From Verrucomicrobiaceae bacterium (GTDB lineage: Bacteria > Verrucomicrobiota > Verrucomicrobiia > Chthoniobacterales > JAATET01): a stretch of 50,701 nucleotides of DNA. The DNA lies in assembly GCA_027488755.1 (NCBI GenBank), contig JAIYAZ010000153.1, forward strand, positions 1 to 50,701. The letters run 5' to 3'. Numbering within the stretch: the stretch's first letter is position 1; each line of letters starts with the position of its first letter. The notes under the pieces were generated by a model. It was not told the DNA's origin and did not search any database. It was given only the letters and a program-made list of their open reading frames with translations. Shown here piece by piece: positions 1-8,925 of the stretch. A program made the position numbers and the translations under genes.

Positions 1-330
1 CGCGCCATCGAATCCAAGGTCAAGGCCGAGCAGGACGCCATGCGCGCCAAGAACGAGAAGCTCATGCGCGTCACCCAGGCCGAAGCCAGCGCCGCCGAGC
101 GCCAGCTCGCCGCCGACGCCCAGGCCTACACCACCGAGGTGGAATCCAAAGCCCGCGCCGACGCCATTCGCCGCGAAGCCGAGGCCCTGCGCTCCAGCCC
201 CGAGATCATCCAGCTCCGCAGCGTGGAGAAATGGGACGGCGTCCTGCCCCGCATCCAGGGCAACAGCCCCATCCCCTTCCTCAACGTCGGCGGCTTCGCC
301 GAGCCCACACCGACTCCCGCTCCGAACTAA
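1..330 (+). CDS. SPFH/band-7 (prohibitin-like) protein, 3' part only
   Basis: The frame is open from the first base of the window, so the start and the SPFH domain itself lie upstream. The visible 109 residues are an Ala/Glu/Lys/Arg-rich helical stretch (about residues 1-65), then a segment with EIIQLRSVEKWDG and GVLPRIQG, and a Pro/Thr tail. Known of the family: prohibitin-type proteins end in a long coiled coil followed by a 'KWDGKLP' motif and form membrane-associated rings. The resemblance to that ending is good, but the diagnostic domain is not in view. Its stop overlaps by four bases the stop of the convergent sigma-factor gene, so no terminator separates them. Confidence 0.7.
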   Translation, partial: RAIESKVKAEQDAMRAKNEKLMRVTQAEASAAERQLAADAQAYTTEVESKARADAIRREAEALRSSPEIIQLRSVEKWDGVLPRIQGNSPIPFLNVGGFAEPTPTPAPN

Positions 331-1916
331 CGCCCCTTCGGACCACATTTGGCCAGTCGGTGGAGCAGTAATCCGAAGATCACGCAGAGGAACACCGAGA
401 CCCAACCCGCGTAGTCCGGCACCTGGCGCGCGAAGTCGAGGAGCGCGTCGTTGGCAAACAGCGCCCGCGCGGCTGCGTCATTGGCATGCGGCGCGGTGGC
501 GTGCCCACCCAGCGCGAAATGATGCGCCGCCGCGCGCCCGCCATACGCCGCCCACCACGCCAGCGCCAGCCCGCCCGACGCCACGTAGCCCAGGGCAACG
601 CCCCCGAACGCGAGGCCACCGATCGCGGCCCCGCCAAACGCCACCAGCCCCACCGCCAATCCGCCAATCGGGAACACCCCGACCGCCAGCCCCCCGAGCG
701 CAACCCCGCCCATCGCCACGCCGCCCACCGCCAGGAACGGGCTCACCGCGACATCCCCCAAGGCCAGCCAGCCTAGCGCCACCCTCCGCCCGACCCGCGC
801 CGGCGACCCCACGCTCACATGCACGAGCGGCAGCCCGAGAAACTCCGCGCGGCTCCGATGCTCGAAATGCCATTCGCCCGTGGGATTTGCCTCCGGGTCG
901 AGACCGCGCCGGATGCGTTCCTCGCGCTGGATTCGTCGCAGCTCCTTCCGGTTCCACATTGCCCCCCCGATCATCGCCGCCTGGAAAACGACGATGCTCG
1001 CGACGACCCCGGCCGCCCACCAGCCCGGATGCGAACGCGCGAACGCCCCCGAAGTCGCCCACAAACCGCCCAGCGCCAGCAGAAATCCCAGCAAAATGCC
1101 GGCGATCCAGCGCATCGAGTGGCGCAAAAACTCGCGCTCCCGCTCGGACTCCGCCGCTCGCATCGCCATGCCGAAGCCCAGCCGTGCCCCCATCCAACCG
1201 AGCCCGAGCCCGCCCAACGCCCCGGCCACACTGGCGAAGAATCCCACCCCCGCCGCGCCGGATCCCTTTGCAATCGCCGCCCCCATCGTTGCGGCCTGCG
1301 CCGTATGCGTGAAGGCGGGGATCGCCGCCAGCACCCCGACCGCGAAAGCCCGCCCCGGCGCCGACCGCACGAGCGCGCCCTCCACCCTCGCCTGCACCGC
1401 TTCCCGCAGCATGCCGCGCCCGCGGGACAACCGCTGCCGCACCACCTCCTCGCTCAGCTCCAGGGCCGCCGCCACCTCGCGCACCGAGCGATCCTTGCGG
1501 TAAAACAGCACCAGCGGCTCCCGGTAGCGCTCGGGCATTCGTTCGAGCGACGCCCACACGAGCGCTTCCGCCTCCCGCGCATCGACGATTTCCCCCGGGC
1601 CGGGCGCGTCGTCCGTCACCTCCTCCGGGAGCCCCTCGAAACGCGCCGCCGTGCGGTGGAACCGCGCCGCGAGATGCCGCACCGTCCCGCACAGCCAGGC
1701 CCGGAAATTCCGGGGCGGCTCCACGGCGAGTTGTTTCCATGCCGCCAGGAAGGCCTCCTGCGCGATCTCCTCCGAGGCCGCGAACGAGCCCGTGCGGGCA
1801 TAAGCCACCGCGCAGGCCATGGATTGATGTTCCGCCACGAGGCTCGCAAATGCCGCGCGATCGCCCCGCCGTGCCGCACCGATCAACCGGGTTTCTTCGA
1901 TTTCATTCATCGACAT
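327..1916 (-). CDS. ECF-type sigma factor fused to a C-terminal membrane and AxGGx-repeat domain
   Basis: Residues about 10-90 look like sigma-70 region 2 (EEIAQEAFLAAWKQL, FRAWLCGTVRHLA) and about 115-175 like region 4 (LERMPERYREPLVLFY, then a helix-turn-helix ending VRQRLSRGRGMLREAV). The protein continues to 529 residues, against about 180-200 for a plain ECF factor. Residues 190-330 hold several hydrophobic helices. Residues 396-455 are about twelve consecutive five-residue units of the form A-x-G-G-[VL]. A last membrane helix lies near 505-520. No anti-sigma gene is adjacent, so the membrane part may hold the factor in check; this is inference. The start could also be two codons downstream (Met3); neither has a ribosome-binding site. 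Confidence 0.85.
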   Translation of the reverse strand: MSMNEIEETRLIGAARRGDRAAFASLVAEHQSMACAVAYARTGSFAASEEIAQEAFLAAWKQLAVEPPRNFRAWLCGTVRHLAARFHRTAARFEGLPEEVTDDAPGPGEIVDAREAEALVWASLERMPERYREPLVLFYRKDRSVREVAAALELSEEVVRQRLSRGRGMLREAVQARVEGALVRSAPGRAFAVGVLAAIPAFTHTAQAATMGAAIAKGSGAAGVGFFASVAGALGGLGLGWMGARLGFGMAMRAAESEREREFLRHSMRWIAGILLGFLLALGGLWATSGAFARSHPGWWAAGVVASIVVFQAAMIGGAMWNRKELRRIQREERIRRGLDPEANPTGEWHFEHRSRAEFLGLPLVHVSVGSPARVGRRVALGWLALGDVAVSPFLAVGGVAMGGVALGGLAVGVFPIGGLAVGLVAFGGAAIGGLAFGGVALGYVASGGLALAWWAAYGGRAAAHHFALGGHATAPHANDAAARALFANDALLDFARQVPDYAGWVSVFLCVIFGLLLHRLAKCGPKGR

Positions 1917-1982
1917 CCAGTGCCACGTCGCCGGGAAAGGTGACGCCCTTTTGCTGCTCCGGAAAAGAATTCCTGCGTTCGC

Positions 1983-2912
1983 TCACCCCGGCTTCCCCGC
2001 CGTGGCGAGGATCGTCTGGAACTGCGGGGCCTGCTTCTCGCGGGCGACGATGGAGACTTCCACGTCCGTAAAACCCGCCGCCCGCAGCATCTCGTCCAGT
2101 TCCACCTCGGAAAATCCCAGCCACTGGTGCGCGTAAAGCTCCCGTGCCTGCTCGTGGCTGTGGCTCGCCAGATCGAGGATAAGCACGCGCCCGCCCGGGC
2201 GCAGGATGCGAAACGCCTCCGCCACCGCGCGCGGCGGCCGCGCCGCGTGGTGCAGCGCCTGCGAAAACAGCGCCACGTCCACCTCGCCATCCGCAATCGG
2301 CGGAGCCTCGATGTCCCCGAGCCGATATTCCAGGTTCGTAAAACCGTTCTCCCGCGCCACGCCCGCGCCGAACTCGACCATTTTCTCCGAGTTGTCCACC
2401 GCGATCACCCGCCGCGCATGCCGCGCCAGCAGTTGCGAGAGTGTGCCCTCGCCCGCGCCGAGATCGGCGATCACCACCTCGCTCGGCAGCAGCCGCAGGA
2501 GGCCGTGCGCCAGCGCCTGCCAGGAGCGGCCCGGAATGTAGGTGCGTCCAAATTTGCCCGCGAGCCGGTTGAAATACTCCGCCGCCCGGTCCTTCCGCTT
2601 CCGCAGCGCCAGCGCCAGCGCCGCGTCGTCCCGCGCCGCCTCGGGCATCTCCTCGCCCGCCAGCCCGATCAAGCCCGCCAGCGGACCCTCCGGCCGCAGC
2701 TCCGCGCGGTAGAAAATGTTTTTGCCCACGCGCCGGTCCGCCACGAGGTTCTCCCGCTTGAGCAGCGCCAGACTCGCCGAAATGCGGCTCTGCCCCATGC
2801 CCAGAATCTCCTGCAACTCCGCCACCGTCAACTCCTCCGCCACCAGCAAACGCAGCAGGCGCAGACGCGTCGGGTCGGCCAGAATGCGGAAGGACTTTAG
2901 GATTGACGCCAT
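1983..2912 (-). CDS. sahR: SahR-type ArsR-family repressor with SAM/SAH-binding methyltransferase domain
   Basis: Residues 1-75 form an ArsR winged helix (ILADPTRLRLLRLL, MGQSRISASLALLKRENLV). Residues about 105-300 form a class I methyltransferase fold with motif I DLGAGEGTLSQLL (150-162), acidic loop AVDNSEKM and post-motif LFSQALHH. Known of the family: SahR controls the SAM cycle and releases DNA when S-adenosylhomocysteine binds its methylase-like domain. The gene is divergent from metK-ahcY with only 59 bases between starts, which is the arrangement expected for that role. The start is an ATG whose upstream region carries a tandem repeat listed separately. An ordinary ArsR/methyltransferase fusion is the alternative, but the context favours SahR. 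Confidence 0.85.
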   Translation of the reverse strand: MASILKSFRILADPTRLRLLRLLVAEELTVAELQEILGMGQSRISASLALLKRENLVADRRVGKNIFYRAELRPEGPLAGLIGLAGEEMPEAARDDAALALALRKRKDRAAEYFNRLAGKFGRTYIPGRSWQALAHGLLRLLPSEVVIADLGAGEGTLSQLLARHARRVIAVDNSEKMVEFGAGVARENGFTNLEYRLGDIEAPPIADGEVDVALFSQALHHAARPPRAVAEAFRILRPGGRVLILDLASHSHEQARELYAHQWLGFSEVELDEMLRAAGFTDVEVSIVAREKQAPQFQTILATAGKPG

Positions 2913-2932
2913 TGGACTTATGAAGACATTGG

Positions 2933-2948
2933 CATACGTTCATACGTT
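2933..2948. promoter_or_regulatory. Tandem CATACGTT repeat, candidate SahR operator
   Basis: Two perfect adjacent copies of CATACGTT lie in the 59-base gap between the divergent sahR and metK starts, 21 bases from the sahR start and 23 from the metK start. ATTGG also occurs twice nearby (2911-2915, 2928-2932). The placement suits a shared operator for both promoters. No binding consensus for this lineage is known to me, so the assignment is positional. Confidence 0.5.
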
Positions 2949-2971
2949 TTATCAACTCCCATCCTCACCCC

Positions 2972-4147
2972 ATGTCCCGCCGTTACATTTTTTCGTCCGA
3001 GTCCGTTGGTGAAGGCCACCCCGACAAGGTTGCCGATACGATTTCTGATGCCGTGCTCGACGCCTGCCTCGCGCAGGACCGCCGGAGCCGCGTCGCCTGC
3101 GAGACCTACGTGAAGAGCAACATCGCCATCGTCGGCGGCGAGATCACCACGAAGGCGAAACTCGACTACGTCCAGATCGTCCGCGACGCCGTGCGCGAGA
3201 TCGGCTACGTGAACGACGACGACGTCTTCCACGCCGACAAAATCTTCGTCCAGAACATCCTCACCGCCCAGTCGCCCGACATCGCCCAGGGCGTGGACGC
3301 CAAAAAGGCCAAGGGCAAAAAGACCGCCGAGCAGGGTGCCGGCGACCAGGGCATCATGTTCGGCTACGCCAGCAACGAGACGCCCGAGCTCATGCCCGCG
3401 CCGATCATGTTCGCCCACCGCCTCGGCCGGAAGCTCACCGAGATCCGCAAGGCCGGCCGCGCCGCGAAGTGGCTCCGCCCGGACGCGAAATCCCAGGTTT
3501 CCGTGGAATACGTCGACGGCAAGCCCACCCGCATCACGAACGTCGTCATCTCCACCCAGCATGCCGCGGACGCCGAGCACGCCGAGATCGAGAAATTCTG
3601 CATCGAGAAGGTCATCAAAGCCGTTCTTCCCAAGGCCATGCTCACGAAGGACACCGAGTTCCTCATCAACCCCACCGGCAAATTCGTCATCGGCGGCCCG
3701 CAGGGCGACACCGGCCTCACCGGCCGCAAAATCATCGTCGACACCTACGGCGGCATGGGCCGCCACGGCGGCGGCGCCTTCTCCGGCAAGGACCCGAGCA
3801 AGGTCGACCGCAGCGCCGCCTACATGGGCCGCTGGGTCGCCAAAAACATCGTCGCCGCCGGCCTCGCCGCCCGCGCCGAGGTCCAGTTCGCCTACGCCAT
3901 CGGCCACCCGCAGCCCGTGAGCGTGCACATTGACACCTTTGGCACCGGCACCGTGGCGGACGACGCCATCCTCGACGCCGTCTTGAAGACCTTCAGCTTC
4001 AAGCCCGCCGACATCGTCGCCCAGCTCGACCTCCTCCGCCCGATCTACGCCAAAACCACGAACTACGGCCACTTCGGCAAGGAAGACCCCGACCTCACCT
4101 GGGAAACCACCAACAAAGCCGCCGCCCTGAAAAAAGCCGTCAAATAG
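2972..4147 (+). CDS. metK: S-adenosylmethionine synthetase
   Basis: Makes S-adenosylmethionine from methionine and ATP. The N-terminus carries [13 protein letters not shown], followed by the ATP-binding [12 protein letters not shown] motif, the P-loop-like [19 protein letters not shown], and the usual C-terminal tail with HFG and DLTWE. At 391 residues it is normal length. It is the first gene of the metK-ahcY pair, divergent from sahR. The start is the ATG directly before [10 protein letters not shown]; the leader is C-rich and has no Shine-Dalgarno sequence. There is no room upstream for a SAM or SAH riboswitch, which fits control by a protein repressor. Confidence 0.97.
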   Translation: MSRRYIFSSESVGEGHPDKVADTISDAVLDACLAQDRRSRVACETYVKSNIAIVGGEITTKAKLDYVQIVRDAVREIGYVNDDDVFHADKIFVQNILTAQSPDIAQGVDAKKAKGKKTAEQGAGDQGIMFGYASNETPELMPAPIMFAHRLGRKLTEIRKAGRAAKWLRPDAKSQVSVEYVDGKPTRITNVVISTQHAADAEHAEIEKFCIEKVIKAVLPKAMLTKDTEFLINPTGKFVIGGPQGDTGLTGRKIIVDTYGGMGRHGGGAFSGKDPSKVDRSAAYMGRWVAKNIVAAGLAARAEVQFAYAIGHPQPVSVHIDTFGTGTVADDAILDAVLKTFSFKPADIVAQLDLLRPIYAKTTNYGHFGKEDPDLTWETTNKAAALKKAVK

Positions 4148-4198
4148 GCGCATCCACCCTCGCGGATTAAACGAATCAACATAACAACATCTATTGAT

Positions 4199-5632
4199 AT
4201 GAGCACTGCCACCACCCCGACTCCCGCCGTCGACTACAAGGTCGCCGACATCTCGCTGGCCGAGTTTGGCCGCAAGGAAATCCAGATCGCCGAGCACGAA
4301 ATGCCGGGCCTCATGGCGACCCGCCGCAAATACGCCGCTCAAAAGCCGCTCGCCGGCGTCCGCATCATGGGCAGCCTGCACATGACCATCCAGACCGCCG
4401 TCCTCATCGAGACCCTCGTCGACCTCGGCGCGAACGTCCGCTGGTGCTCGTGCAACATCTTCTCGACCCAGGACCACGCCGCCGCCGCGATCGCCGCCGC
4501 CGGCATTCCCGTCTTCGCCTGGAAGGGCGAGACCCTTGAGGAATACTGGGACTGCACCATCAAGGCCCTCACCTGGCCCGACGGCTCCGGCCCCGAGCTC
4601 ATCGTCGACGACGGCGGCGACGCCACCCTCCTCATCCACAAGGGCGCCGACCTCGAAGAAGGCGACGCCAGCTGGGTGAACGCGCCCGCCGGCTCCTTCG
4701 AAGAGGGCGTCATCAAAGCCCTCCTCAAAAAGGTCAACGCCGAGGACCCCCTCAAGTGGACCACCTACCTCAAGGCCTGGAAGGGCGTCTCCGAGGAGAC
4801 CACCACCGGCGTCCACCGCCTCTACGAGATGCACCAGGCCGGCAAGCTCCGCGTCCCCGCCATCAACGTCAACGACTCCGTCACCAAGTCCAAGTTCGAC
4901 AACCTCTACGGCTGCCGCGAATCCCTCGTCGACGGCATCAAGCGCGCCACCGACGTGATGATCTCCGGCAAAGTCGGCGTCGTCTGCGGCTACGGCGACG
5001 TCGGCAAAGGCTGCGCCCAGGCCCTCCGCGCGCAGGGTGCGCAGGTCGTCGTCACGGAAATCGACCCCATCTGCGCCCTCCAGGCCGCCATGGAAGGCTT
5101 CCGCGTCCTCACCATCGAGGACACCCTCGGCTGGGGCGACATCTACGTCACCACCACCGGCAACAAGGACATCATCCGCCTCGAGCACCTCACCAAAATG
5201 AAGGACCAGGCGATCGTCTGTAACATCGGCCACTTCGACAACGAGATCCAGGTCGACGCGCTCAACAACTACGCCGGCGCGAAGAAGCTCGAAATCAAGC
5301 CCCAGGTCGACCAATACACCTTCGAAGACGGCCGCCAGCTCTACATGCTCGCCGAAGGCCGCCTCGTGAACCTCGGCTGCGCCACCGGCCACCCGAGCTT
5401 CGTCATGAGCAACAGCTTCACGAACCAGACGCTCGCCCAGATCGATCTCTGGAAAAACCGCGAGACGAACAAGCCCGGCGTCACCGTCCTCAGCAAGCAG
5501 CTCGACGAGGAAGTCGCCCGCCTCCACCTCGAGAAAATCGGCGCCAAGCTCACGAAGCTCACGCCCGCCCAGGCCGACTACATCGGCGTCAAGGTCGAAG
5601 GCCCCTACAAGCCCGAGACCTACCGCTACTAA
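4199..5632 (+). CDS. ahcY: Adenosylhomocysteinase (S-adenosylhomocysteine hydrolase)
   Basis: Hydrolyses S-adenosylhomocysteine to adenosine and homocysteine, removing the product of methyltransferases. Visible family signatures are [15 protein letters not shown] near the N-terminus, the NAD-binding [13 protein letters not shown] (around 262-274), and the C-terminal KPETYRY ending. At 477 residues it belongs to the longer class with an extra internal segment. It lies 51 bases after metK with no promoter-like sequence obvious between them, so co-transcription is likely, with control by SahR inferred. A strong terminator follows. Confidence 0.97.
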   Translation: MSTATTPTPAVDYKVADISLAEFGRKEIQIAEHEMPGLMATRRKYAAQKPLAGVRIMGSLHMTIQTAVLIETLVDLGANVRWCSCNIFSTQDHAAAAIAAAGIPVFAWKGETLEEYWDCTIKALTWPDGSGPELIVDDGGDATLLIHKGADLEEGDASWVNAPAGSFEEGVIKALLKKVNAEDPLKWTTYLKAWKGVSEETTTGVHRLYEMHQAGKLRVPAINVNDSVTKSKFDNLYGCRESLVDGIKRATDVMISGKVGVVCGYGDVGKGCAQALRAQGAQVVVTEIDPICALQAAMEGFRVLTIEDTLGWGDIYVTTTGNKDIIRLEHLTKMKDQAIVCNIGHFDNEIQVDALNNYAGAKKLEIKPQVDQYTFEDGRQLYMLAEGRLVNLGCATGHPSFVMSNSFTNQTLAQIDLWKNRETNKPGVTVLSKQLDEEVARLHLEKIGAKLTKLTPAQADYIGVKVEGPYKPETYRY

Positions 5633-5667
5633 GAACGCCGCCGGGCCCCGCGCCCGCCGACCCTTCC

Positions 5668-5702
5668 AAAAAGCCCGCCCCGCCAACCCGGGGCGGGCTT
5701 TT
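5668..5702 (+). terminator. Rho-independent terminator after ahcY
   Basis: A perfect 13-bp stem (5668-5680 with 5690-5702) closes a 9-base loop. The right arm ends in a run of five T, and the left arm begins with five A, so it could also act on the minus strand. It lies 35 bases after the ahcY stop and separates the SAM-cycle operon from the biosynthetic cluster. Confidence 0.9.
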
Positions 5703-5780
5703 TCTTTGCCCGCTCGCCTCCCGCCCCCGCCGCGCGCTTGATCCCGCCGCGGCCGTGCCGGAGCATGTCCCCACCACCGC

Positions 5781-6194
5781 ATGGACCCCACCACCCTCGG
5801 CCTCCCGCATCGGCCGCCCTTCCTCTTCCTCGACGCCGTCACCGACCTCGAGCCCGGCACCTCCGCCCGCGCCACGAAAACCTTCGACCCCGCCGACCCC
5901 GTCTTCGCCGGCCACTTCCCCGGCGCACCCATCGTCCCCGGCGTGCTCCTCACCGAAGCCCTCGCCCAACTCGCCGGCATCGCCGTCGCCGAGCCCGGCG
6001 CCCGCTACCTCCTCTCCGCCGTCCGGCTCATGAAATTCCCCCGCGCCGCCCGCCCCGGGGAACTCCTCCTCCTCACCGCCACCGTCCAATCCCGCCTCGG
6101 CCCGCTCCGTCAATGCGCCGTCCACGCCACCGTCGGCTCCGAGACCGTCGCCACCGGCGAGATCGTCCTCAGCGAATGGACCGCCCCCGCCTGA
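5781..6194 (+). CDS. FabZ-like 3-hydroxyacyl-ACP dehydratase (hotdog fold)
   Basis: Expected to dehydrate 3-hydroxyacyl-carrier-protein intermediates, putting double bonds into the growing chain. The FabZ signatures are present: LPHRPPFLFLD (8-18), GHFPGAPIVPGVLLTEALAQLAG split across 44-66, with catalytic His45 and Glu59. Length (137) is normal for FabZ. It opens a long co-directional set of acyl-chain genes and differs from a housekeeping FabZ, which would usually sit with lpx or fab genes. This matches the dehydratases of aryl-polyene clusters. The start precedes DPTTLGLPHRPPF and has no Shine-Dalgarno sequence. Confidence 0.9.
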   Translation: MDPTTLGLPHRPPFLFLDAVTDLEPGTSARATKTFDPADPVFAGHFPGAPIVPGVLLTEALAQLAGIAVAEPGARYLLSAVRLMKFPRAARPGELLLLTATVQSRLGPLRQCAVHATVGSETVATGEIVLSEWTAPA

Positions 6195-6225
6195 CCGCCC
6201 ACAGGCGTCTCGCCAGCGCGCGAGC

Positions 6226-6243
6226 CTTCGTCTAAGAACGAAG
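6226..6243. other. Small intercistronic stem-loop
   Basis: CTTCGT (6226-6231) and ACGAAG (6238-6243) can pair around a six-base loop, within the 57-base gap between the dehydratase and acyltransferase genes. It has no T-run, so it is not a typical terminator; it might affect mRNA processing. Weak evidence. Confidence 0.3.
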
Positions 6244-6251
6244 CCTCCCGC

Positions 6252-6995
6252 ATGACTTCCGCCCTCCGGCGTCTCCTCTTCTGGCTCGGCTACCTTTACG
6301 GAGCCCTCGCCGTCGTCGTCTGCGCGACCTTGGGCGCCGCCCTGCTTCTCATTCCCTGCTCCGCCCGCTGGCGGCAACGCACCACCACCCGCGTGATCGC
6401 CGCCATCTCCCGCGCCTTCATCGTCACCATGCACCGCGCCGGGGTTTTTCAGTTCGACCTCCGCGGCCTGCAGGCCCTCCGCCCCCGCCGCGGCGTCATC
6501 TTCGCCGCCAACCACCCCACCTTCCTCGACGCGCTCCTCCTCTTCGGCGTGCTCCCCGGCGTCTTCTGCGTCACCAAGGCCAGCCTGCTGCGCCACCCGC
6601 TGCTTATCCCCATCCTCCGCGCCGCCGGTTACCTCGAGGTCGAACAACCCCGCCGCCTCATGCGCTCCTGCGCCGACCGCCTCCGCGCCGGGGACAACCT
6701 CCTCGTCTTCCCCGAAGGCACCCGCTCGCCCCAACGCGGCCTCCACCCCTTCAAGCCCGGCTTCGCCCACGTCGCCCTCCACGCCCCCGCCCCCGTCATC
6801 ACCCTCCACGTCGCCGGCCCGCCCGGCGACTTCCTCCGCAAAGGCACCGCCTTCTTCCGCCCCTGGCAGCCCCTCCCCATTCGCTACGTCTTCCGCGCCG
6901 GCGCGGAATTCCCCCCCCGCGAGGGCGACTCCACCAAAACCTTCCTCACCCGCGTCGAAGCCGCCTTCCACCCCGCCGTCGCGGCCACCCCATGA
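6252..6995 (+). CDS. PlsC-type 1-acyl-glycerol-3-phosphate (lysophospholipid) acyltransferase
   Basis: Transfers an acyl chain from a thioester donor to a glycerolipid or similar alcohol. The N-terminus has one or two membrane helices (about 7-35). The catalytic HX4D motif is NHPTFLD with His88 and Asp93, and the second motif is FPEGTRS (153-159). At 247 residues it is of PlsC size. Aryl-polyene clusters carry a PlsC-like acyltransferase thought to help attach the polyene to a lipid, and the same role is inferred here. It overlaps the next gene by four bases (ATGA), indicating translational coupling. Confidence 0.9.
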   Translation: MTSALRRLLFWLGYLYGALAVVVCATLGAALLLIPCSARWRQRTTTRVIAAISRAFIVTMHRAGVFQFDLRGLQALRPRRGVIFAANHPTFLDALLLFGVLPGVFCVTKASLLRHPLLIPILRAAGYLEVEQPRRLMRSCADRLRAGDNLLVFPEGTRSPQRGLHPFKPGFAHVALHAPAPVITLHVAGPPGDFLRKGTAFFRPWQPLPIRYVFRAGAEFPPREGDSTKTFLTRVEAAFHPAVAATP

Positions 6996-7768
6996 GCCCC
7001 GCGCCCCTCCTTCGCGCCGGCCTCCTCGCCACCGCCGGCCTCGGCGCCGGTCTCCTCCTCGGCGGCCGCCCACGCTCCGGACTCCTCGCCCTCGCCGCCG
7101 CCCACGCCACCTTCTGCGCCACCGCCGCCGCGCCAAACCACGCCCTCACCGGCCCGCTCATCCGCCGCTTCACCCCCCGCGACCGCGAACTCTGGCTCAC
7201 CCTCGACGACGGCCCCGACCCCGCCGCCACCCCCGCCATCCTCGACGTGCTGGAGCGCCACCGCGCCCGCGCCACCTTCCTCCTCATCGGCAAACGCGCC
7301 GCCCGCCACCCCGACCTCGTCCGCGCCATCACCGCTGCCGGTCACGAGATCGGCAACCACTCGCACACCCACCCCGCCGCCACGTTCTGGACCGCCGGCC
7401 CCGCCCGCCTCGCCCGCGAAATCGACGACGCCCAGCGCGCCATTCACGCCGCCGCCGGTATCACCCCCGCGTTCTTCCGCCCCCCCGTCGGCATGGCCAA
7501 CCTCTTCCTCGACCCGCTCCTCCGCGCCCGCGGTCTCCGCCGCCTCGGCTGGTCCGTCCGCGCCTTCGACACCCGACCGCAGGACCCCGCCGCCCTGCTC
7601 GACCGCCTCACCGCCGCCTGCTACCCCGGCGCCATTGTCCTCCTCCACGAACGCGGCGCCACCGCCGGCACCGCCATCCTCGACGCCTTCCTCACCCGCC
7701 TCCGCCGCGCGGAATTCCGCGTCACCCTTCCCGCCGAAGCCCAACTCCTCGTCGATTCCCTCGCATGA
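6992..7768 (+). CDS. Polysaccharide deacetylase (NodB homology) family protein
   Basis: Metal-dependent N- or O-deacetylase fold (carbohydrate esterase 4). After a hydrophobic N-terminal segment (about 8-45, likely a membrane anchor) come motif 1 TLDDGPD (70-76), motif 2 NHSHTH (122-127) with the two metal His, and motif 3 FRPPVG. All metal and base residues appear intact. The start overlaps the acyltransferase stop and the stop overlaps the ketosynthase start, so it belongs firmly to this operon. Its substrate is unknown; trimming an acetyl group from a sugar-lipid head group is one possibility, purely inferred. Confidence 0.88.
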   Translation: MSPAPLLRAGLLATAGLGAGLLLGGRPRSGLLALAAAHATFCATAAAPNHALTGPLIRRFTPRDRELWLTLDDGPDPAATPAILDVLERHRARATFLLIGKRAARHPDLVRAITAAGHEIGNHSHTHPAATFWTAGPARLAREIDDAQRAIHAAAGITPAFFRPPVGMANLFLDPLLRARGLRRLGWSVRAFDTRPQDPAALLDRLTAACYPGAIVLLHERGATAGTAILDAFLTRLRRAEFRVTLPAEAQLLVDSLA

Positions 7769-8925
7769 ACGTCGTTATCACCGGACTCGGCCTTGTCTCG
7801 CCGCTTGCCACCGGCGTGGACGCCACCTGGTCCCGCCTCGTCGCCGGTGAGCACGGCCTCCGCCCCCTCACCGTCTTCGACCCCGCCGGCTACCGCTGCC
7901 ACCGCGCCGGGGAAATTCCCCTCACCCCCGCCCCGCGCGACCGCGCCCCCCGCGCCAGCCACTTCCTCCTCGCCGCCGCCTGCGAAGCCCTCGCCCAGGC
8001 CCGCCTGCAGCCCTTCGACGGCCTCCCGCTCTGCCTCAGCACCACCGCCGGCGGCATGGAATTCGGCGAAGACTTCCTCCGCGGCTTCCTCGAAAACCGC
8101 CGCCCCGCCCTCGCCAAAATCGCCCGCTACCACCCCCGCCAGCAACTCCTCGACCTCGAACGCACCCTCCGCTTCCGCGCCGGCCCCGCCCACCTCATTT
8201 CCAACTCCTGCGCCAGCGGCGCCAACGCCCTCGGCCACGCCCTCGATCTCCTCCACACCGGCCAGGCCGAAATCCTCCTCGCCGGCGGATACGAAGCCCT
8301 CAACGAACTCGTCTTCGCCGGCTTCGACTGCCTCAAGGCCGTCACCGACGAGGACATCCGCCCCTTCGACGTCCATCGCTCCGGCCTCCTCCTCGGCGAA
8401 GGCGCCGCCGTCCTCGTGCTCGAAACCGCCACCCACGCCGCCCGCCGCGGGGCCGCCCCCCTCGTCACCCTCGCCGGCTACGGCCACGCCACCGACACCC
8501 ACCACATCACCCAGCCCGCCCCCGCCGGCGAAGCCCTCGCCCGCTCCCTCCGCGCCGCCTGCACCCGCGCCGGCCTCGCCCCCGCCGCCATCGATTATGT
8601 CAACGCCCACGGCACCGGCACCCCCGCCAACGACCCCGCCGAACTCGCCGGCTACCACGCCGTCTTCGGCCCCGACCTCCCCCTCATCCGCTCCACCAAA
8701 GGCGCCACCGGCCACACCCTCGGCGCCGCCGGAGCCATCGAGGCCGTCCTCGCCGTCCAAACCCTCCGCACCGGCGCCGTCCCGCCCCAGCTCGGTCTCC
8801 GCGAACCCATCCCCGGCATGGAAACCGCCCTCCGCGCCGCGCCCGCCCGGCCGCCCCGCGTCGTCGCCAGCACCAACCTCGGCTTCGGCGGCTCCAACGC
8901 CGCCCTCGTTTTCACCGCGCAATGA
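7765..8925 (+). CDS. Beta-ketoacyl-ACP synthase (FabF-like, catalytic)
   Basis: Catalyses decarboxylative condensation of malonyl-ACP with an acyl starter. The full thiolase-fold triad is visible: Cys149 in SNSCASGANALGHA, His282 in NAHGTGTPAND, and His317 in STKGATGHTLGAAGA. The C-terminus has the usual NLGFGGSNAALVF. Length 386 is slightly short of typical FabF. It overlaps the deacetylase upstream and the ketosynthase-like gene downstream by four bases each. The adjacent inactive-looking partner suggests a KS/chain-length-factor heterodimer as in type II polyketide and aryl-polyene systems. Confidence 0.93.
   Translation: MNVVITGLGLVSPLATGVDATWSRLVAGEHGLRPLTVFDPAGYRCHRAGEIPLTPAPRDRAPRASHFLLAAACEALAQARLQPFDGLPLCLSTTAGGMEFGEDFLRGFLENRRPALAKIARYHPRQQLLDLERTLRFRAGPAHLISNSCASGANALGHALDLLHTGQAEILLAGGYEALNELVFAGFDCLKAVTDEDIRPFDVHRSGLLLGEGAAVLVLETATHAARRGAAPLVTLAGYGHATDTHHITQPAPAGEALARSLRAACTRAGLAPAAIDYVNAHGTGTPANDPAELAGYHAVFGPDLPLIRSTKGATGHTLGAAGAIEAVLAVQTLRTGAVPPQLGLREPIPGMETALRAAPARPPRVVASTNLGFGGSNAALVFTAQ

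Noticed and set aside
2913-2971. SAM or SAH riboswitch before metK or ahcY
   Set aside because: The gaps (59 and 51 bases) are too short for the known classes, no consensus core was seen, and a SahR-type repressor explains control.
2918-5980. Very long open frame (over 1000 codons) on the minus strand opposite metK-ahcY
   Set aside because: The amino acid content is Gly/Val/Asp-rich with no family similarity, and it is the mirror of C-ending codons in two certain genes. Similar antisense frames opposite 23066-25675 and other GC-rich genes were rejected for the same reason.
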